NCBI GenBank assembly: GCA_036674765.1
Contig: JARVKI010000044.1
Coordinates: forward strand, 124,001-188,000
Direction: 5' to 3'
Length of the DNA: 64,000 nt
From: Seiridium cupressi
Taxonomy: Eukaryota > Ascomycota > Sordariomycetes > Amphisphaeriales > Sporocadaceae
Below are positions 19,985-31,069 of this stretch, piece after piece. Made by a program: the position numbers and the translations under genes. Within the stretch, counting starts at the first letter, position 1. Each line of letters starts with the position of its first letter. The notes under the pieces were generated by a model. That model worked only from the letters and a program-made list of their open reading frames with translations. It was not told the origin of the DNA and did not search any database.

Positions 19985-20623
19985 GAGTCAAACTAATAGT
20001 GACGTGGAAGTTGGTGTGGAAGAACTCATGGCAGAGGACGGCAATACCACATTCTGGGTCCCATTTAATCCAAACTTATGATACGGAGATGCTGTCGACG
20101 ATATCATGTCTTCCGACATACTCATTGCTTCTGCCACAAGACTAGCCAGGCTAAGCGTATTCGCTGCTGGGGAGGCAAGGCGTGTCGCTCCCTTGACTAG
20201 TTCGCCACGTGGGATTGATCTTCGTTGAGGGTGCCTGTTGGTCAACTGTTGCCTTCTCCTTCGGCAAGGCGGCAAGGGGGAATAGAAGTTCCCGTCCGAG
20301 ATGAACTAAGACCATGTCACGAAATACATTCCAGAATGTACAAAGAGCACCAGAAAAGTCATTCACATTCACGCAGTTCTAACTACCTATAATCTATAGT
20401 TTATGGTATAGGATCCCAAAGAGAACTGGTACCATGGAAGGGCGTCAACGGTTCGGATTTGCCCTCAGTCTACTATCGCATTACCGCATACTCTGCCAAA
20501 CTTGAGGCAGATGAACTTGTCTACGACCGCGAGCCAGTCCTTCTTCAGACAGGCATGACGCAGCATGATGCAGCATGGCGAGAAATGGGTCGCCTTTCGA
20601 AGAGTAAATATGAACCTGTGTAA
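19985..20623 (+). pseudogene. Coding remnant of unknown protein
   Basis: Two coding-like blocks without start codons. The first (about 19997-20229) reads DVEVGVEELMAEDGNTTFWV, then an in-frame TGA after NPNL, then DAVDDIMSSDILIASATRLA. CGA-to-TGA would account for the stop. The second (about 20411-20623) reads RELVPWKGVNGSDLPSVYYR and continues to YEPV-stop with no interruption for 70 codons. They are separated by about 180 bp of non-coding sequence. I do not recognise the family. Confidence 0.35.
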
Positions 20624-21052
20624 ATACCTGGACGAAGGATCCGTCTACAAACAAGGTGGGGTCGCCCTCTCCAATGCTATCGGGGAAAATAGGTCAACGC
20701 CGATGTCCTGACTACATACTTGCGAAGTACTACCTTGACTGACTGTAGGTCCGAGTTCATGTCGCATCACACAGCCTATATCCAGACTAACATATACCGG
20801 GTCTGTGCCCTGTTATCTAGACACATCATGAATGGGCGGTCTTTTCAAGCTACCGCGCTTACATACATACACTATTATCGAGTCGTCAATGAGATTCGTG
20901 GGGGTGGGGGACTTGTTATTAGGATAGGCTATTCCATTCCGCCAGCCACTAGGGGCGAGGACTTTCCTAATGCAGTGTCACCGCATACTATTCGGCATGC
21001 AGCTGACTCATATGCATCATCCACCTCCTACATAATGGACATCATGGGCGTG
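20624..21052. other. Intergenic, nothing recognised
   Basis: About 430 bp upstream of the broken P450. One chance frame (20720-21055) without motifs. Confidence 0.45.
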
Positions 21053-21085
21053 TAGCTGGGGAAATTTGAGATCACAATTAAGGCA

Positions 21086-22739
21086 ACGTTGAAGCTCACT
21101 CTCCTCTTGGGTACGTTCGTATCCGTTCTGCTGTATCTCGTGTTCAAGTACCTATCTTCTGGAAAGAGGCCAAGCAACTTCCCCCCTGGTCCTCCCGCGA
21201 TCGCGTTCCTTGGCAATCTGCACCAGATACCTTTAACAAAACCCTTCACCCAGTTCGCAGAATGGAGTCGACAATACGGATCAAATGGTCTTGTTGGGCT
21301 TCAGCTAGGGCCCAGTGGCAAAGCAGTCGTCCTGAATAGCTGGAAGTCAGTCCGCGATCTTCTTGACCAGCGCGGTGTGGTATACTCATCGAGACCCTAT
21401 GTTCCTCTCGTCGAATATGTCATCCCGCCACCAGGGGACCTTCACTTGGCCTTCATGCCCTATGGAGCTAAGTGGAGAAAGGCTAGGAAGACGACCACAG
21501 ATTTCCTGAAGGACGATAAAGTCGACAAAACTCTGCCGATCCAGTATGCAGAGTCCTCTCAGATGATCTGGGAGTTGCTCCAAGAGCCCAAGCGTTACAA
21601 TGACCATGTATTGCGATACTTTGGTGCTGTGATAATGGCGTCCGTCTTTGGAACCCGCGGAAAGGAGTATAGCGATGGTGAGAAAATCAAGCAATTCTTC
21701 ACAGTCCAATCCGAGTGGGCAGGATTACTTGACCAAGGGGCTGTTCCACCGTATGATGTGTTTCCATTCTTGCGATACATTCCAGACTTTGTGACTCCCT
21801 GGCGCGGATGGCAAAAGAGGGCGGCGGCACTCAAAACCAGACAAAGCTCTCTTTACCACGACTTGTTCGAAGAAGCTAAGGAGAGAGTGGATGCGGGCAA
21901 AGGCCAAAGCTCGTTCGTCGCCAGTCTTCTACAGAATCAAGAGAAAGATGGACACAGCCAAGTCGAACTGGAGTACATTACAGGGTTTTTGATGGAGGGG
22001 GGCTCTGATACTACGGCTGGAGCTTTCGAGACGTCCATCTTGGCCCACCCCGAGATTCAGAAAAAGGCTCAAGCAGAAGTCGATCGAGTTTTTGGAACTA
22101 AAGGTGTAGATATGGGTAGGGTGAAAGCGGACAAATTGCCGTACTTGAGAGCATGCTTCCTAGAGGTGAGTTGACAGGAATTATGTCTTGTTGCAGCGTA
22201 TACAGCTAAGCAATGGTTAGACTATCCGGTAGCGGCCCGGCTTCCCCCTAAGCATCCCACATGCCACAACCCAGAACGATGACTATAAAGGCTTCAGCAT
22301 CCCGGCAAGCACGACTATATTGATGAACATATGGCCTGTGCATCATGATCCCGATGAATACAACGAGCCGGATGCGTTCAACCCGGATCGTTTCTTGGCC
22401 AATCCGCTTGGCATCAAGTCCACAGGATCATCGCTGGACGAGGCCCTCGCCGACCACAGTAGGAGGCCAACATACGGTTTCGGTGCCGGTCGTCGAGTCT
22501 GCGCAGGACAACGCATGGCGGAAAATAGTATGATGATGACCATGTCCAAGCTGCTTTGGACTTTCGACATCATCGCTGAGAAGAAGCTCGACACGGCTAT
22601 TCATACAGCCTTCAAGGATGCCATACTCACTGGACCTAAGGAGTTCCCGGTAGACTTCAGAATCAGAAGTGAGAGTCGAAGGGAGGTCATTGAAGATGAA
22701 TGGAAGAGGACAGATGAGTTTTTGAAACAATTCGAGTAG
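21086..22739 (+). pseudogene. Cytochrome P450 (OrdA-like class), apparently inactivated
   Basis: ER-anchored haem monooxygenase gene, two exons (start-22165, 22221-22739), intron of 55 bp. All landmarks are present: N-terminal helix, NFPPGPP hinge, I-helix GGSDTT, K-helix ETIR formed across the intron, FNPDRF, and haem loop FGAGRRVCAG. Two defects are seen. First, no ATG opens the frame: between the preceding in-frame TAG (21053) and the TTG at 21089 the likely start position reads ACG (21086). Second, the codon after ETIR is TAG (22230-22232) where P450s of this class have Trp; TGG-to-TAG in a TpG context is a RIP-type change. The rest of exon 2 stays in frame for 169 codons, so loss seems recent. 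Relationship to OrdA is from general resemblance only. Confidence 0.85.
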
Positions 22740-22892
22740 CTGTATCCTTTCGGATGTCACTTTCTTTTTCACACAATGCCAACTTCTTCCCTTTCATTAC
22801 CAGAACAAAGGCTGTCTAGTGCGTGTTATCTTGTCATGGATTATTTACTCTATCTCTAACAATAACATATTGCCCAATAATTACCCCACGAT

Positions 22893-24328
22893 CTAGAGAT
22901 TCTTCCTCTTCCAACCTCCTTGTGCCTCAAAAATCTTTCCGACCGCCTTCGAGACTGCTAACAGATGTCTATCATGATATCTGGGAGCGACCAGTGAAAG
23001 TCCAATCGGCATGTCAGCCTCACCCTTGAACCCTGGAATGTTGGTAACCGGAGTGTGGAAGCCCTGTCAAGCGTTAACAAATGTGGGATTGAATGGTAGG
23101 AAGCTAAAATGGAGTATTACCGTCCAAATGCTGTTGAAAGCAGCGCTTCCGGTGCTGTAAAGACCAACCGGTGCAACATCAGGTACACTGGGGGTGATGA
23201 TAGCGGCATATTTTCCGGCAATAGCGTCAATCTTTGGCCTCAAGGCAGCCATGCCGTCAAAGGCTTTGAGCTGAGCGGCACGGGTGATCTTGTGCTCGTT
23301 GTCAACGTGGCCGACTAGGAAGGGGTGCAGTTGTTCCCTTGCGGTCCTATACTCTGGAAGGAAAGAAACTCGGCCTTCGCTATGAAGGAGAATCCGGTGA
23401 AAGTCAGGTGCGCCATTGAATTCGGCAGGCAGCTCAATCTCTTCTACCTCTGCCCCGTGGTCCCTCAAAAGCTTGGCCCCAAGTTCCATTGCTGCGATTG
23501 TCCCCGGACCAGCTTGCGGCCATGTAGTCGTCTTCAGTAGGGCGAATTTCGCACCCTTTACTTCAAATGGCTCCGCGACAGGCTCGTCGTCTTCCAATAA
23601 GAAGACATCGGCCAGAAGCTGTAGATCCTCAACACTGCGAGCGTAAAGCCCTAGAGTGTCGAATAGCAGAGAGTAGATCTTCTGTCCCTCGCGACTTATC
23701 GAGTTCCACGTTGGCTTGAAGGCGTAGATGCCGTTGAAGGAGCCGGGTCGAATGGTAGAGCCACCGGTCTGCGTACCAAGACCAATGGGAGCCTGGAAGT
23801 CGCCCACAGCAGCACCAGATCCGGAGGACGAACCCCCTGGCGTCCGTTCTGGATCGTGGGCATTCGATGTCTTCCCACCGTAGAGTGTCGAAGCGAACTC
23901 AGTAGTGGTAGTCTTGCCGAGAATCAGAGCACCGGCATGCTTTAGCGTTATGATGGATGCCGCATCTACTTGCGGAGCATCTCCTTCATAAATAGGAGAG
24001 TTGAACTGTGTGGGCATATCTGAACAGCGATCAATACGTCTTCTTGTCCCACCTGGAGGATGCAGAAGCTCAGCTCACCTTTCGTGTAAATGACATCTTT
24101 GACTGCGATCGCAACACCGTGTAGTGGGCCTCTCTCCTCTTTGGGCACTTGATCGAGTCTCTTGGCTTGCTCAATCACATAGTCGGGATTGAGATAAGCC
24201 CAGGCCTTGACAGCATCGTCCCTTTTCTCAATTCTTGTCAACAAAGAGCGTGCATAGTCCTCGACTGTGAGAGAGCCGTCATTGAATTTGGCAATCGCCT
24301 CGGTCGCTGTAAGCTGCCAGGGCTCCAT
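22893..24328 (-). CDS. Amidase signature family hydrolase
   Basis: Cleaves carboxamides by a Ser-cisSer-Lys triad. Exons 24079-24328, 23121-24019, 22893-23063; introns of 59 and 57 bp; 439 aa. The Lys is in GVAIAVKDVIY, the glycine/serine loop in TPGGSSSGSGAAVG, and the nucleophile region in GTQTGGSTIRPGSFNG. Intron 1 restores TKDMPTQFNSP; the last exon gives the usual GFHTPVTNIPGFKG and a final GLSLVAPRYHDR segment. No signal peptide, so cytosolic. Slightly shorter than typical fungal amidases (about 500 aa or more) but the catalytic core is complete. Substrate unknown. Confidence 0.92.
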
Positions 24329-25629
24329 GTCTGTTGTTTGGCGGGCTGGTCCGAAATTTGGAGTATGGCGGGAGATTGCGTGAGACGCAGTAGATTTGCC
24401 GTCTGTACTTTACGTCCTGTAGGGCTTCCTGAGGTCTCAACGTGCACCACAGACAATTAAGGGATAGTCCTTATTCTTATGGCCGGATTGATATGATGCT
24501 TGCCAACATCCGTCGGTGCCGGGATCGGAACTGCTGGAGATCCTCTATCGGAAGCGGGCTATCGGCGCATGCGGTGATGCCCCGATGAATACAGGTGGAG
24601 CCTTTCGGTAACTGATAAAGGCTCATGCTACACTAGCAGGCAGCCCCGAAATCTGTACATCAATGTTGCATGTCGTCTGAGGCCAAGGAGCATCACTGCT
24701 CAATCCCTATCGTTTTGCATAACAGCTTGGTGCTAGCAATGTGTGTGCACTGGTAGTGATTAGTCAGTCTAAACAGGCCAACGACCTGATCACCTGTTGA
24801 CGATCTACAAGTAAGTGAAGCTAGAACACCCAGTGTGCTGAGCAGCCGATAGTCGACAATATTTGATGGGGATAGACTAGCCAAGTTGAGAGGAAAATGG
24901 GAGAATAATAGCCAAGTCAATCGTGTGGGCAGCGCAAGGCGTTGTTTCGCAATTTGCAATTGAGGTCAGCTCACAGTCATGCGTCGTATTGGTGGAATGC
25001 GGTAGCCTAAGCACTTCGCCCTTATAATGCTCTGTATCAAGCAGTGCGGCAGCTCTGGAGCGTCCAGCATAGCCGAGAACTGGATAAAATGCCCTCGACT
25101 CGTTGATCGCAAATTTTGCTTGTTCAGGTCAGCTGTGATATAACGACAAATCAGAGCAAGTGGTTTTCAGTGTTCCTGTTCTCCTGACGGCTAGCTTCTA
25201 GTGGTTCTTGTAAATGCTTGCTTGTCGTACAGCGAACGTGATGCGTAGATGGCGGCGGGCATGAAAATGCGTCTTGGGGCCTGCCGGGTCATATTAGGCA
25301 GCTGGATGACGTATGAGCTTACGCGAAACACCATATATGACTGATACAATAGAGTTAAGTTTTGTGTGATATTGTGGTTTAGCTAGAAGGCTTCGCGGTC
25401 CTTTGAAATCTGCGGGTTTTGCCTTACCAAGATAGTCAACTACCAAAAGGCGAGGCAGTCCTTGAAAGTAGTTCGTGCTTGAACGCAGCAGTGACCCAGC
25501 TGATCTGCAGAATAGGTTCTAAGGGTCCCCTGCAAGATGAGGATATTCAAAAATGTCTAAACGAAATAAGTCAAGATTAATATCAAACGTGTCGGATGAT
25601 TCCACTGCTGGTATTGCGGGTGAAATATT
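24329..25629. other. Intergenic, nothing recognised
   Basis: 1.3 kb without a supportable gene. It contains the amidase promoter next to 24329. The short minus frame at 24693-24959 has no motif. Confidence 0.45.
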
Positions 25630-26160
25630 AGAGGTTGCATAGAGTTTGTCTGTCCGGAATTCGAGCGTTTACGAACCGGAATTCTGTCTTTGGGTGCTCA
25701 TACCTAGCCTGATTACTATTGAAATCGGCTCATATGGCTTGAGTATCTCCATATCAATGGGACAAACAATATGGGATTCCGCTGTATTCCTCAGATTTTT
25801 TAATTTTGGCTTTGGTATGGCATGTACTGCTATCACCGTTTATACAAATGACGTGTACCGACGTATGCCAAAAGAAGGCTGCGGAGGCTTTTGGTGTTGC
25901 CATGGCCAGTTGCCTCCTAGGATCACCACATACGTTCTGTTGGTCCCTCGCCATTATGATGGAAGCTGACATGACTGTGTGACTAGTTGGTGAAGAGTGG
26001 CTTCGCTTTCGGCCTTATCTTTGTGCTCAACGACTATTAAGTGGCTCATGCTGCACTGATCTTCTATACCACCTGGGCTACGTTGATAACTGGCGTCAAA
26101 ATCCTCTCAATCCCTCTCTATATTTATGGGAAGCGGACGCGGTCAGATTCCAAAATGTAG
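25630..26160 (+). pseudogene. MFS transporter C-terminal relic
   Basis: Only the last third of a fungal MFS transporter remains. The translation gives YEPEFCLWVLIPSLITIEIG, then TM-like FFNFGFGMACTAITVYTNDVY, which matches the helix 10-11 region of drug transporters. The frame then shifts: RAAEAFGVAM-like sequence resumes in another frame around 25880. A third block near 25990 reads KSGFAFGLIFVLNDY followed by an in-frame TAA, then ALIFYTTWATLITGVKILSI and YGKRTRSDSKM-stop. The N-terminal domain and any start codon are missing upstream. Clearly non-functional. Confidence 0.8.
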
Positions 26161-26611
26161 ACATGGTGGTAATGGTGCCGATAGCTGTGATCAAAGCCTG
26201 AAGTATAGTAGAAAAGGCGAATGGGTTGAGGATATAAGAGCGATTCTAGTGGCGGCATACTGATTGAGCTTGCATTACAGTCTGAAGCCGGGTGTACAGA
26301 TCAGTCCTCTTACAGCTTAAAATTTGGGCTGGTTCTGGCTGGCAATGATGATGAAGCCATCCAACTGCCTCTTGATTAATTGAAGTGATGTTAAGAACGT
26401 ATAAGAATTCAAACTTGGAGAAGAAGCCAGATTCGAGCATATTTGTTGTTAAAGCTATTAGAGGGCCTGTAAACCGTCGAGTGACGAATGGATCCAGCAT
26501 TTAGACGCCCGCCACCCCTCTTCGGAAGTCCCGCCAGCGCTAGATCGCCCCGCCGACTTGCTAATAGCCTACAGTCGTGTAAACCCTGACACTGATGCGA
26601 CCACACGGCTC
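26161..26611. other. Intergenic, nothing recognised
   Basis: 450 bp between the MFS relic and the DUF1993 stop. No motifs. Confidence 0.5.
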
Positions 26612-27200
26612 TCAAGCTGCCTCTTTCTTGTGGAACACATCCTTCAGGTAATCAAAGGCACCAATCGGCACCCCTTGTGTCCTGAGAATGCAGTACGCAC
26701 TCGTCAGGTGGAAGTGGAAATTGGCCAACGCGTACTCGGAGAAGTAAGACTGTCCGCTAGCAAACTCAAAGGTTCCCATCTTCGTCTCCATCAAGATGGG
26801 CGAGTCGACCTTGTCGTCGAGCTTTTTGGGGTCTACCTTGGTTAGGTATGCGATGGTCTTCTCGATACGCTGATACAGCTGATCGAAGGTCTCCTCATTG
26901 TCCTCCACCGAGACATGCTCGAGGCCGGCAACACGGTCCACGAAAAAGACAGCTGTGTTGCAGCAAGACTGCACTTGGTAGGTTAGGCTATGCGGCATTG
27001 ATGATCAGCTTCATGCTCCTGTTGGTTGCTGCAATATGCAGTGCTCACCCTCTCATGTCTGAAATCAGACGATAGTTTAGGATGTCGTCATGCTTGATTG
27101 CTTTCTCATCTGCATATTTCGCACCTTTCTGCACGAGGCCGGAAAGATTGTTGAGATACTTTGTGAAGATTGGTATCGATTGCTTGTATAAGGACGTCAT
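26612..27200 (-). CDS. DUF1993 family protein
   Basis: A 175-aa protein; exons 27049-27200 and 26612-26987, 61-bp intron. The family is a helical-bundle, DinB-like fold of unknown function, common in fungi and bacteria. The sequence opens MTSLYKQSIPIFTKYLNNLS, has the DMRGLTYQVQSCCNTAVFFV segment restored by splicing, and a late YFSEYALANFHFHLTSAY stretch, which are the family hallmarks. The His residues in the last segment could be metal ligands. Start codon 27200. Normal length. Confidence 0.9.
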
Positions 27201-28056
27201 GATGTCTACTTTGGTGGTCGTGTTTAATTATGAATGGTGGTATTTTCCAGCTTCGGTTGAAACGTAAAATATAGATAATCGATAAACAGACAGAAACAAC
27301 TACAGGCTCTTATATGTTGCCCGTTTGATCCCATGAACGTAAAGCTCTAATCTTACGTGTTCCAAAATAGGCAAAAACCAAAGGTACATTAGTTTTCATG
27401 ATTGCTAAGCCTTCATCGCGCTTGTAGTGATCTGATAGTGCCAACCTAGACACACTAACTATGACCCACCGCGGGGAGTCCTCAGCCTTACATGCAGAAT
27501 GTCCACTGGATCGACGCCTCTCTATTGGTCCAGATTTACGACGCCCAATGATGTATCACCATCGTAGACATGGATGATCTCTTTGTTACCAGTTCAGAAC
27601 AACCATAGACTACATCTATTGAACAGAATGGGACTTAACATCAAGTAAAAACACATCAAATTTCCGGGAGCTGCTGAGGGTGGAAGTTGAATTGCTCATC
27701 ACTGGGGATGTACAGTACGAGATCTCACCGCTACTAGACACTCAACTACGCTAGGCCTTACAAATGGGAACATACGGCTGACGGTGAGGGGTTCGTTTAC
27801 AGTTCCGGCCATTAATTCAGGATCCCAGTTCTAGAAAGTCATAGTACCTTGGGCAACTCCTCAAAGTGACAGGCGTGATATGCACGCCTCGTCAGTCCTA
27901 TCAGTAAACCTTGAAAAATGTTGTAACATGTTCACTGAATACTAATCAATTTTGTTGCGCGGTTCCAACCTATCGCCCTTCGCCCCGGGGTTGCGCTAAA
28001 CTCAAGATCGTCCAGATCGCCCAGATCGTAGTGGCAGTATTGACAGAACATGTGCA
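27201..28056. other. Intergenic, nothing recognised
   Basis: 856 bp; holds the DUF1993 promoter. No coding or structural signal found. Confidence 0.5.
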
Positions 28057-29186
28057 TTACAGCTTCTCGTCATCCCTCAATGGCTCAATCGCAACAGCCG
28101 GACCCTTCGGAATGATTAGAACACTATCATGGGTCACAATCCTTCGGCGCGACGTCGCATAACCGGCGCTATATTTTCCGATCCACGGCTGGGTGGTCCT
28201 ATGGAACGCCCCGTTGGTCAAGTCGCTCTGGTCCCAGTACAGCCGTCTCAACCACAAGTGCAGGCTCGGATAATCATGGCGGATGCTCTTCAGATTGCAC
28301 ATGAAAACATACTGATAAGCGACGTCGAATCGGGCAATGGTAGTGTAGAGTCGTATATCGGCCTCCGTCAGATGCTCGCCCAGAAGGAACGGCTTACCAT
28401 GTCCCGCGAGGATGCCCTCCAAGCGGTCCAGGGACTCAAACAAGGTGTACAAATTCTTCTCGTACGCTTCCTGTGTATTTGCAAATCCAGTCTTGTAGAC
28501 GCCATTGTTCACGGTATCATAGACCCAACCATTGATATCGTCGATCTGGCTCCTCAGCTGCTGGGGATAAAACCCGCCGCCCGGACGGTTGACCTCGCGG
28601 TAAGCCTCAGGCAGCAGATCATCAAACTCGCTGTAGAACATGCGGATGATCTCGCTGCTCTCGTTGTTGACGATGGTGTCGGTCTTCTTGTCCCAAAGGA
28701 CGGGAACTGTCACGCGCCCGCTGAACCCAGGCTCGACTTTCTCATAGAGTTCCCGTAGGTACCTGACGCCTGGATGCAAGGGATCCTCTGTAAGAACACC
28801 ATCGAAGGCGCCATCAAACTCCCACCCCTTCGGTCCCATGTTGCCGAGGAGGTAGAGATCGACAATATCTTCGAGGTGCTTGAGAGCACGCACGATTAGG
28901 GTGCGATGTGCCTATCGTTGTCGGCGCCTGTAAGCCTCGTTGATGCCATGTTCAGTAGTCTTGACTTACCCATGGGCAACCAGGGGAGACATATAGTGCA
29001 TATCGTCCCTTTTCAGCTGGGAACCTGGAGCTTGGATCCTTGGAGATGGAGTTGCGGAAAGTTGAGTCAGGTCGGATGAAGTTGCCATCCTTCTGATAAT
29101 TGAGCTTATGAATCTTCGATGACAAGTCAGTATAATACTGGCAATTGATGTGTTACTACTCTTACATTGGAGTCTGTGTTGGCCAT
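28057..29186 (-). CDS. Glutathionyl-hydroquinone reductase (omega-like GST, ECM4 type)
   Basis: Reduces glutathionyl-hydroquinones to hydroquinones with glutathione, helping to handle quinones. Exons 29166-29186 (7 codons), 28970-29092, 28057-28911; introns of 73 and 58 bp; 332 aa, the usual size. The short first exon gives MANTDSN; exon 2 gives DGNFIRPDSTFRNSISKDP and RYALYVSPGCPW; exon 3 continues AHRTLIVRALKHLEDIVDL. The CPWAHR motif with the catalytic Cys is therefore split by intron 2. Later VPVLWDKKTDTIVNNESSEI and LGEHLTEADIRLYTTIARFD mark the thioredoxin-fold end and the helical domain. Cytosolic. Confidence 0.94.
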
Positions 29187-29827
29187 GTCTGCTGTGGTGC
29201 GGGCCTTGCACTTTCTAAGAAGTGTTCCTTTTTGGATCGCGACTTTGCCAGATTGTGACCATGATTTGGGTCGATTTATAGACGGTTACTGGTCCAGATG
29301 ATACGACTTTTATGTTCAGAGGGCACGCATCAGCTTCCAGCTCTGACTCATGTTACCGACCAAACAGGTATCAAGTTCCGTATCCAACAGATGTCGCAAT
29401 CATAGAGTTGGGGTGGAGCTAGGTCAGACCAGCGATTGCAGATAGCTCCAAATAAACCACGCTTTGTCATCACTCTTTCGTTTCTGTTGGGTTGCTTCAG
29501 ACATCGCATTTACCATCCAAGCTCCGGACTGCACACCACCGCTTACAATTCAAACACTACAATGTCCTCCTCTAGCCATTCTGAATAATTCAGCCGCGCG
29601 GTAATTATGTGATGCTGGCAGGCTATTAGTTAGATACTCCAGTATCACAAGTTTTAACAACACGGCTGCACGGTGGTATCTGCAGTTTATAGAGTCTGTA
29701 GTTCACTCAAATCCTCTTTCGCTACGAATTAGAGAGCCCTGGCTATAACTTGCAAGGTTACAACATAGCATAGGCCTAACTGACGAGGCCCATCTGCCAC
29801 ATCCACACCACAATGCTATTCTGTGTC
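29187..29827. other. Intergenic, nothing recognised
   Basis: 640 bp between the reductase start and the 3' end of the small repeat protein gene. Confidence 0.5.
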
Positions 29828-30334
29828 CTATAACTTTGAATCTCTCTTTTTCCTCGCACCCTCCTCTTCTGGTTTCGGCACATGGTCACTCTGTTCCGCC
29901 TTGAGACTGATCGGATCACCCAGCTGGCTCGGATTGGCATCCGGCCCATCCAGCTTCTTCACGGCCTTCTCTCTGAGCGTCTCCCCTCCATTGTTCGACC
30001 CGCTCTTGTCAGTTTTATCCGATCCTTGAGACGACGACGATGTTGAAGATGACTTGGCCCCATCTTCCTCCGGCTTGGGCACGTTGTCGCTTTGTTCGGC
30101 TTTGAGACTGGTCGGATCACCCAGCTGGCTGGGATTCGCGTCCGAGCCGTGGAGGGCTTTGGCTGCCTTTTCACGAAGCTTCTCGGGCATATCTTTGATC
30201 TCTTGAATGGTCGGGACGTACGGCTCGGGGAGAGACTCGAGGGCTTTCTCTTCAGCGATGAAAATCGTCTCTTTGATCTTTCCGAGGCTGGAGGAGATGG
30301 TATTCTTCAAGTTGGTGAGGAGCATCGGGATCAT
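29828..30334 (-). CDS. Small hydrophilic protein with two 40-residue repeats
   Basis: 168 aa, one exon, start 30334. No family recognised with confidence. It has two near-identical repeats of about 40 residues (about 52-93 and 119-160), each LREKA-K-L-G-DANPSQLGDP-SLKAEQSD-VPKPEE-GA, joined by a Ser/Thr-rich linker. The first 50 residues form a possible amphipathic helix (NLKNTISSSLGKIKETIF). The composition (Lys, Glu, Ser, Asp; no Cys or Trp) resembles LEA or stress-protective disordered proteins. That role is inferred from composition only. Confidence 0.7.
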   Translation of the reverse strand: MIPMLLTNLKNTISSSLGKIKETIFIAEEKALESLPEPYVPTIQEIKDMPEKLREKAAKALHGSDANPSQLGDPTSLKAEQSDNVPKPEEDGAKSSSTSSSSQGSDKTDKSGSNNGGETLREKAVKKLDGPDANPSQLGDPISLKAEQSDHVPKPEEEGARKKRDSKL

Positions 30335-30604
30335 ATATCAGGATAGACTGGGAAGTGGTGGTATAATGAATCACTTTTGATACAGGAAAGACAGGTCTGT
30401 AGCTGTAGTGCTAGTAGTTTCATTAATCATTACAATTCTAGTAGATACCTAAAGTAAACCGAGGGACAAGACGGTAGCATGTGGAAGCGGTAATTGACCA
30501 TACCATGACCTCATTGTCATGTGCATCAGACTGGTGGTTGCGAAAATAGACTCTGGTGAGTCAATGACCTCACGACGGCGCGCTGTAGCTCTGGCACGGC
30601 GATT

Positions 30605-30693
30605 GGGGTACCCCGCGTCTTCAGCGGGGGATGTGCGCTAAGAGTGTCTAGCGACAGGCCTTTCAGCGCCTAGCGGCTAGGCTCTGGCCGCTA
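30605..30693. repeat. GC-rich palindrome and stem-loops
   Basis: GGGGTACCCC (30605-30614) is a perfect palindrome. It overlaps a stem CCCCGC/GCGGGG (30611-30616 and 30624-30629). A second stem TAGCGGC/GCCGCTA lies at 30671-30677 and 30687-30693. The interval is between the 5' ends and 3' ends of two minus-strand genes. Function unknown; could be a remnant of a small repeat. Confidence 0.45.
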
Positions 30694-31069
30694 TACGCCA
30701 GGGCACTGCTACGTACTATTGTTACAGTATGCTGTCCTGGTGTGGCTCAATCTCGCGATGGCTTCATTCTAGACTCATGTCAATCAGGCGGAGTTTGTAC
30801 TTACCTACAACTGTCGTAGCGTATTCATCGAGTGCATCATTTCTTTCGACCGCCACATGCCACCAGAGGACTCAATTTGGACTGTCAATCGTTCAGTGTC
30901 CGTCGAGCGGTAAGTCGCATCTGGAATGTTAGTCTCGTAGCGCAGTGTCAAAACACCATCACCAGAATGCCTACATTGGAAGTACGCCAACGCCGAGATG
31001 AAGAAATCATTTTTGAGGGTTACGGGTATATACAACGTTATCATGACATATTTACAGTGCTTGCCTCCA

